Assembly (NCBI GenBank): GCA_009760855.2
Contig: WPIO01000074.1
Span: 636,001 to 700,000, forward strand
DNA length: 64,000 bases
Reading direction: 5' to 3'
Origin: Cristatella mucedo
Lineage: Eukaryota > Bryozoa > Phylactolaemata > Cristatellidae
The position numbers were made by a program, and so were the translations under genes. This document shows, piece by piece, positions 58,095-64,000 of the stretch; the first letter of the stretch is position 1, and the number at the start of each line of letters is the position of its first letter. The notes under the pieces were generated by a model. The model was given only the letters and a program-made list of their open reading frames with translations. It ran no database searches and was not told the origin of the DNA.

Positions 58095-58245
58095 GTCGAT
58101 ACAAAGGTTTGGTCCAGCGGTTAAGGTGCTCGCCCCATCCAAGGTCTGGCTGAGGTCGTGGGCTCGAGCCCCGAGGCATATGTGAAGCACCTGAATAGAG
58201 ATTAAGTTCTCGTGGGGCGCTATACAAATTAATGAAATATAATTA
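58095..58245 (+). mobile_element. SINE-2 copy (complete)
   Basis: tRNA-derived head: A box ttggtccagcggttaaggtg (58109-58127), typical of tRNAs with a long variable arm such as Leu or Ser, and B box ggctcgagcc (58161-58170). The tail gtgaagcacctgaatagaga, ttaagttctcgtggggcgct (58180-58220) matches the end of LINE-A. Ends in ATT-rich sequence. Confidence 0.85.
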
Positions 58246-58770
58246 TATATGTATAAGGAGGTTGGGGTCAGGCCCCTCCGCTTCTGTTTTGTCAACGGTG
58301 AAGACCTAACAAAAGCTGGAGAGCTGAGCGGTTCAGTGGCTGGTGCGGCGGTTTTTAATTCAGAAATATCTTGAAACAGGTTTCACGTCACCTTTCAAAG
58401 TGCTTCAATTTCCATCCGCAACTCTCCGAGCACACGTGCCTGTCCCCTATGCCACTGCCGTCACCAATTGCTTACGCCATCTCTGGCCATTCATTGAAAG
58501 TGTCTCCCTCGCTCGAGTGGTCGACCCGCGTCACTAGCGTTTCCGGTTAGTTTCCCGGCCATCCCGTGTGTAAAACATAACTGTCAAGCAGCACTCTCCA
58601 CACACTAATCGCACTTCCACGATCACGCAATCAGAAGCACCTTGCGCCTCCAGAGTCAGACTAGCTGTCGGCGTAGCTGATCGTATCGGTGTCGCACGTG
58701 CAAGTCATTAGCCTGACTATGGACACAGGCTTCACAGCTATTTGTTGCGAGTCGGCAAGGACTAGCGCCG
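58246..58770. other. Unassigned stretch
   Basis: Nothing recognised. Confidence 0.45.
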
Positions 58771-58774
58771 CTGC

Positions 58775-58885
58775 GAAACGATGGTGAGCCGTGATGGCAC
58801 ACTAGGTGTGGAGGTTGCTTTTCACAAACTCGGTTCCGAAGTTGTGGGTTCAGATCCTGCGGTGGACACTTCTTGAGATTCGTCC
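58775..58885 (+). mobile_element. SINE-1 head fragment
   Basis: ggtgagccgtgatggcacac, aggttgcttttcac, gttgtgggttcagatcctgc, ggtggacacttctt: the tRNA-like part of SINE-1 without the body. Confidence 0.6.
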
Positions 58886-60146
58886 CCAAGCTAGAGAGCG
58901 GCCTCGGGCGACTCCTGGAGTGGTGTGGACCTTGAGCTGATTTCTCCACCATACCTTCGGTTATTCTGCTGCTATCTTCGCTGTGACTATTTATGGGCTG
59001 TCCTCGGATATGCTAAACGAAAACAGGACCCGCTTAGCATAAGGTGCGATGTCGCCATTAGTCGATACCTACCGGCGGGCCTTCATCGGCTGGTCAGTGA
59101 GAACCTTCCTGCACCCTGCGTTCGCCCTATCAACAGCTCGGCTATCAAACCTACGACCCGTAAGTTTGAAGCGCTGAATAGTACTCGTTGCAGTAGTAGC
59201 TCACTTGCCGTGGCTCAGCACGTTGTGAAACGTCGACCGGCGGCCGTTACTAAGGTCCAATTCAAATTCGACGGGCCCGCGTCCGCCGGGCCGGACACGC
59301 CGACGTGAATACAAGCCACTTCATCGCCGTCGCCCAGTTGTTGGACAGCCTCTTAAATTCCGCCTACTACATGTCCGCTTGCTAAAAACCAAGGGGTTAC
59401 TTATCTGCGATCAGGTGGTCCAGGAGAAGATAGATGCATTTCTGCTTACCGAAACTTGGATGATACCTTATTCCAGTAGCTGTATATCTGAGACCACTCC
59501 ACCCGGGTTCTCATTCTATCAGTCTATGCGTTCTGACAAGGTTGGTGGCGGGGTTACAATTGTTTTTCTTGAATCGTTTGGCTATAAGATGTGCAGTTTT
59601 TCGCATGGGCCATCGTTTGATTCTGTTGCAATTAGGTCTTCATTAAAGACAATGCCTCTCACTGTTGTGATATACCGGCCTTCTTCTGGCTGTCTAAACT
59701 TGTTTATAGATGAGTTTTCACAGTTCCTCGCTAAAATATTTGTGTTTGACAGGCCGTTACTGATTGCTGGAGACTTCAATATTCACGTTGACAGCCCTAT
59801 CAACAGCCAGGTCCGCTCATTTCTTGACTGTCTGGAGAATTTTGTTTTGGTCCAACACGTTAATCATACCACCCACGTCGGTGGCCATATTCTAGATCTC
59901 GTGATCACTAAGGATGTCCTCCCCACTGACCTTGTGGTGTGACCCTCTCAGACCATTGTTAGGTCTCGTTTACTGTTCCTGCTCCCTGGTACGTTCAGGG
60001 TAATGTCGAACTTGCCAAGCGACGTAACTTAGACAGCATTGAAATAGACAAGTTTTTGAAATCTGTTTGTGATGCAGGTCTTCTTGATCTGCATTCAGAC
60101 TCGACCAGTCCTCGATACCCTCACTGATGCAGTGAACATGACACTA

Positions 60147-60236
60147 GTAATAATACTAATACTAATAATAATAATGCATTTGATAAAGCGCCCTCACAGA
60201 ACTTAATCTCTCTCTAGGCGCTTTACATTTGCTGCA
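60147..60236 (-). mobile_element. Tail-only LINE-A insertion nested in LINE-B
   Basis: The minus strand reads agcaaatgtaaagcgcctag, agagagattaagttctgtga, gggcgctttatcaaatg and a TAT-rich end. The flanks gacact and gcact share cact, a probable 4-base target duplication, and joining them restores the LINE-B reading NMTLVSTLLD. Confidence 0.87.
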
Positions 60237-61007
60237 CTCGTGAGTACTCTTGACAGCATGCACCCGTTCATTCGATCCGTGTACAAAGTCGTGGAGATTC
60301 CTTTCAATATACAAAAAAACTCCCAAAGATGCGCCGGGTTAAGCGCAGGCTTGAGCGTCGCTTCAAGAAATCGTCGTCTGATTCAGATCTGGTCAATTTA
60401 AAAGACTTCCTTCGCGTTTACACCCGGAAGCTTAAAAAGCCAGGGCTTCTTTTTCCTCCGAAAGCTGAATTCCTGCCAGTCGGACCCTAAACTGATGTAT
60501 AAGACAGTAAACCATTTACTGGCCAATGATGAGAAGTCTGACTCCCCAGATATTAAGGGCTCAGCCAAAAAGTCTTCAGCCTTCTTTACTGAAAAAAATT
60601 GTGCAAGTTCGTGCCTCCATAAAGCCCCCTCCGACTAAAGCAATTGCGGTATCACAACCTGTTACCTTTCTTAAAAGGTTTTCCGAGGTTTCTGCATGCG
60701 ATGTGGCTACTTTAATAAGGTCTAGCAAAAAGAGGTCGTCTCTGGAAGACCCAACGTTATCATCTCTGTCGTCACTGGCAGACCAACTTAGCCCTGCCAT
60801 AACCGAGATTTGTAATGCTTCTTTGGGAAAAGGGGTCGTCACCTAGTCCTTCAAATCAACAATCGTTAGACCCATACTTAAAAAGCCCGAATTAGAGGTC
60901 CTTGCAAACTATCGCACAGTTTTCCTTCTTCCTTTCTTGTCAAAGATTCTTGAAAAAATTGTTGTTAAGCAGCTGGTTGAACATATTGAAAAGAATGAAA
61001 TGTCAGA

Positions 61008-61165
61008 ATTGCCGAGCTGGTTGGTCCAGCGGTTAAGGTGCTCGCCCCGACCAAGGTCTGACTGAGGTTGTGGGCTCGAGCCCCGAGGCATATGAGAAGT
61101 GCCTGAATAGTGATTAAGTTCTCTTGGGGCGCTATATAAATGAATTATATATATATATATTATAT
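61008..61165 (+). mobile_element. SINE-2 copy inside LINE-B
   Basis: A box ttggtccagcggttaaggtg (61021-61040), B box gggctcgagcccc (61072-61084), LINE-A-like tail gcctgaatagtgattaagtt and ctcttggggcgctatataaa, ending in a (TA)n-rich run (61146-61180). It sits at the point where the LINE-B RT core is missing. Confidence 0.88.
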
Positions 61166-62276
61166 ATATATAATATATAGAAACATTTAAATCAGGAATC
61201 AAGAGGTCCATGGAATATGATATTACTTTTATGCTGACAATACTCAGCTGCATTTGTCATTCAAACCGTCGGAATTTGCTGCAGCAACTGAGAAGCTCAA
61301 TGCTTGCCTTGCCAACCTTCGATCCTGGATGTTGGAAAACTTCTTGAAACTAAATGACCATAAAACCAAACTGCTGCTATTAGGACACCCTCAGTATGTG
61401 GCTGGTGTAAAAGGCTTTGCTCTTCTAATAGGTGATGCTGTTGTGCGACCATCACAACGTGCTCGAAATTGTGTCGTTTTTGACAGCTGCTTCAATTTTA
61501 AAAGCTTCACTCAGAAGACTGTTTCAACAGCTAGCCATCACGCCTGATCCCTATCCAAGATTAGAAGCTGTCTTACACAGTGGCTTGCAAAAGATTTAAC
61601 TAGATCCTTAGTTATGTCTCGGCTTGATTATTGTAATTATCTTTTGGCTGGGCTACCAAAGAAAGCAACTAGGCCACTGCAGCTGACTATGAATATGGCT
61701 GCAAGGCTAGTCTTCAAGTCCCAGAGGTTTGAGCACGTGTCTCCTTTGCTAAAAGAGCTAGGATGGATGCCGCTTGAGCAACGGATACAGAGCAAAGTTC
61801 TTACGCTGACCCACAAGATCCGCCACGGCTTGGCTCCATCGTACCTAGCTGAACTGCTGCATCAGTTTCAGCCTGTTCGCGCCCTCAGGTCCTGTGTGGA
61901 CAATAAATTAGCTGTTCCATTCCTCCGCTTAAAGACCGTTGGCGACAGAAGCTTCAGCTCTGCAGGTCCTAGACTGTGGAACTCGCTTCCACAATTCTTA
62001 CGCAACAACAACTACCCTTCTGCTGCCGACTATGGCACATTCTTTTCAGCGGTCCTGAGCTAGTACTTCTATTCTACTCACTACCTCAGCTGCTCTCCTG
62101 ACTCTGCAATGCTTCCCACTTTCTCTTTGTTGCGTGAGACGAAGTCTGTTGGCTACCGAATGCGTACCGAAAGCCGCTTAGGCTGTGAGTGCGCTATACA
62201 AAACTTTCATGCGTAACACCCACATAGTCTTTATGACTTTGCGGAATTACAGGCGTAGATACATTAAATTACATTT

Positions 62277-62370
62277 TATTGTCCCTGCAAGCGGCGGCAA
62301 TAGCCGTAAGGCTCTTCTGCCGCCATGCAAGAGAGACTGTTGAAACAGCTACTATTTATTGATTTACGTT
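62277..62370 (+). mobile_element. SINE-1 body fragment
   Basis: tattgtccctgcaagcggcg, gcaatagccgtaaggctctt, ctgccgccatgcaagagaga, ctgttgaaacagctac: SINE-1 without its head, directly after the ATTAC-type end of LINE-B. Confidence 0.75.
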
Positions 62371-62451
62371 TCCAGGGCCTCGGGACATCGTTGCAGAAGC
62401 CGCTATAGATCGTTCGTTATGCTTTCTCTTCATTGAAAAAACCTTAGATAA

Positions 62452-62612
62452 TTTAACAGCTTCATTTATATAGCGGCAGAAGAGCCTTATCGGCTATCAC
62501 CAACGCTTGCAATTGACAATAAGGAATCACCCAACTGCATGATTCGAACCAACGAACTCAGTCGTGAAGAGCGAGCACCTTACCTCCTGGGCTAACTCTT
62601 GAGGTGCTAAGC
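62452..62612 (-). mobile_element. SINE-1 copy
   Basis: On the minus strand: agcccaggaggtaaggtgct (A-box region), gttggttcgaatcatgcagt (B box), gggtgattccttattgtcaa, ttgcaagcgttggtgatagc, cgataaggctcttctgccgc, tatataaatgaagctgttaa. Confidence 0.85.
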
Positions 62613-63640
62613 AGCAGACATCATATTCATGCTAATGGAGAAGTGGATATGCACGAGGTCTTACTTTAATTTTCATATTCATTGATTGGCTGTGTATTGT
62701 CTTTCACGAATTCCCGTAGAACACACTTCGTCCTTCGTCCACGCCCGTCCTCTCTTGGGAGAGTCTCTGCGGGGCCACTCGCCGACACGCTGCGTTCTGG
62801 CTGCCTCCGATCCATTTCAAAGGTTCACTTCGCCGTCGCGTCGCCTGCCACTGTCCTGCTGCGAAGCTGCTTCCAGCTTCGATGCTTCTCGCTTCCGGCT
62901 CCACTTCCGACTTCGATGCTTCCGGCTCCACTTCCGACTTGCCGCCATCGCCTTCAGGCGATTGCTGCATTTGGTTGCGTAAGTTGCATTTGTTTGCATT
63001 TGGCTGCATTTGTTTGCGTGAACTTTTGCTTCGGATTTTCTGCCTGTCAGTTGACCTGAACGCTGGCTCTCGCTCACGTTCTCGCTCTTCGTTCTCGCTC
63101 TGCTGGCTCTGCTTCACTCGAAGCCGCCGATTCGACAGCCAGCAAACACATCTGCGACAGACACCGAGCGAGCGACGTAAAGTTTATCCGTTACGCCGTT
63201 GTGCATGAGCTCGCCATTAGTTCGACTCACTAAATGTACCTTCTCGCGAAGACTCCTGGTGGAGGCCTCTCGCGTAAGCTTGCTGGAGAAGCCCGTCTCG
63301 GCCGCTCGGCGCTCCGCTCATTCGGCGGGCTTTTATGCAATGTTAAGCTCGAGCACTGTGCGAAGGTAGGTTGTATGCAAACAACTGCCTAGCTTAAAGC
63401 TGAGTGTAGCGTTTAAATTTTACCGTGATAGATAGCGACTGGGCGTCGGTGCACCGTCGCCGTCGACGGCCGGCGACGTCTGGCAAAACCAGCGATTGCA
63501 GCGTCCTTTGTATATCCACCAGTCGGCGTACCTATCGTAAGCACGAAAATTAGAGACCCAGAACAGCGTCGTCACGAGACTGAAACAATTTTTAAAACGA
63601 AGATTTCAATTAAATATAATAGTCATACAAAGAGCAGAAA
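62613..63640. other. Unassigned stretch
   Basis: Contains a degenerate array of gcttccggctccacttccga units at about 62875-62945 and gcatttggttgc/gcatttgtttgc units at about 62970-63020. No gene is supported. Confidence 0.45.
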
Positions 63641-63905
63641 CCTTACTGAGACGAAGCGCAGGCAATGCGAAGCGGACGTCGGCAATGCGGTGACATTCAC
63701 ATCCCTCGGTGTCCCGGCCGTCCAACCATTCTCGCGAGAAGCTGCAGTCGCACCTGCTCGACTGACGTCACGAGCTCGACGGCGGCGGCTCGATGACGAT
63801 GCCATCTTAAACCGGTAGTTGCCGGTCGTCATTCGCCAGTCTAGCGAGTTCGCGCCCATCTTCACCACACAGATTCGTACGCACACGGCGCAGCGCTCGA
63901 TTGAA
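63641..63905 (-). promoter_or_regulatory. Candidate TATA-less promoter and first exon (minus strand)
   Basis: CpG-rich segment with the palindrome tctcgcgaga (63730-63739), a full CRE tgacgtca (63763-63770) and two aagatggc/aagatggg blocks on the minus strand (near 63806 and 63860), which resemble YY1 sites used as initiators in housekeeping promoters. A minus-strand frame of 100 codons (63623-63925) spans it and a weak donor-like site (tca|gtaagg) lies at about 63643-63650. Read together these suggest a housekeeping-type 5' end, but no protein family is recognisable and the first exon is unproven. Confidence 0.35.
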
Positions 63906-64000
63906 ATGAATTTTTCAGCGATCAATTAAGAGGAAATTAATTATTAAAAAGCTAAAAAAAATTAAACAAAATGATAGAAAGCATGAATAAATAGATAAAA

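Larger units (their letters stand above)
59340..62278 (+). pseudogene. LINE-B copy with nested insertions and an RT core deletion
   Basis: Endonuclease domain in an open frame of 187 codons (59379-59942): AFLLTETW, GGGVTIVF, LLIAGDFNIHVD (GDFN intact at 59769-59780), GGHILDLVITKD. Next a linker (MRRVKRRLERRFKK near 60330) and a pre-RT region (60526-60846), then the start of the RT (YRTVFLLPFLSKILEKIV, about 60910-60970). The RT core between that block and the catalytic box is missing. The catalytic box near 61225 reads about YADNTQLHLSFKPS, with one Asp changed. The C-terminal part follows (FLKLNDHKTKLLLLG, LDYCNYLLAGLPKKA, SFSSAGPRLWNSLPQF, stop at 62063) and then the 3' UTR. A frame at 58925-59308 just upstream may be 5' sequence of the element. 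It is dead because of frameshifts, the deletion and insertions. Confidence 0.9.

Noticed and set aside
58095-58180. Functional tRNA gene
   Set aside because: The A and B boxes are good, but the sequence runs into a LINE-like tail and a second copy at 61008 has the same tail, so it is a SINE.

Overview
This window looks like repeat-rich nuclear DNA from a eukaryote, most likely an invertebrate metazoan. It has no operons, no bacterial ribosome-binding sites and no long intact host genes. It does have non-LTR retrotransposons of the CR1/L2/Rex1 type (reverse transcriptase with an F/YxDD box, APE endonuclease, very short 5'-truncated copies), tRNA-derived SINEs, long (GA)n/(CT)n tracts, minisatellites and CpG-rich islands in AT-richer DNA. 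The taxon cannot be fixed from sequence alone. I found no complete protein-coding host gene I could name.

Layout. Positions 1-9110 are the edge of a satellite array: eleven monomers of about 872 bp, organised as two five-monomer higher-order repeats (1-4397 and 4398-8568) plus a diverged edge monomer. From 9110 to about 10.9 kb the array fades into older sequence that carries a decayed minus-strand coding region (9994-10463) and an even older duplicate of it (9231-9395). From 10.9 to 24.9 kb there is mostly unassigned DNA with a LINE-A fragment (15.87-16.72 kb), a LINE-B 3' end (19.58-20.07 kb), satellite relics (21.9-22.5 and 23.9-24.1 kb), LTR-like ends and SINEs. A two-part repeated segment occurs at 13.85-15.87 kb and 25.04-26.72 kb, with its left arm inverted between the copies. 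From 27 to 31.8 kb there is a 16-bp minisatellite, large GA tracts and CpG-rich segments. From 31.9 to 42.7 kb there are minus-strand LINE-B and LINE-A copies and SINE-1 copies. From 42.7 to 49 kb there are several CpG-island-like blocks with CT tracts, one with a plausible TATA promoter. The longest LINE-A copy is at 52.06-55.35 kb, a GA/GACA tract lies at 55.47-56.38 kb, and a LINE-B copy with nested insertions lies at 59.34-62.28 kb. The window ends in a CpG-rich promoter-like segment on the minus strand near 63.7-63.9 kb.

How the parts relate. Two LINE families (called LINE-A and LINE-B here) and two SINE families (SINE-1 and SINE-2) account for most dispersed repeats. The SINE-2 3' end is nearly the same as the LINE-A 3' end, so LINE-A is the probable source of its retrotransposition enzyme. 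Nested insertions give a relative order: LINE-B into LINE-A, LINE-A tails into LINE-B, SINE-2 into LINE-B, and SINE-1 into a satellite relic. The names A, B, 1 and 2 are mine. All alignments were done by eye, so no identity values are given.
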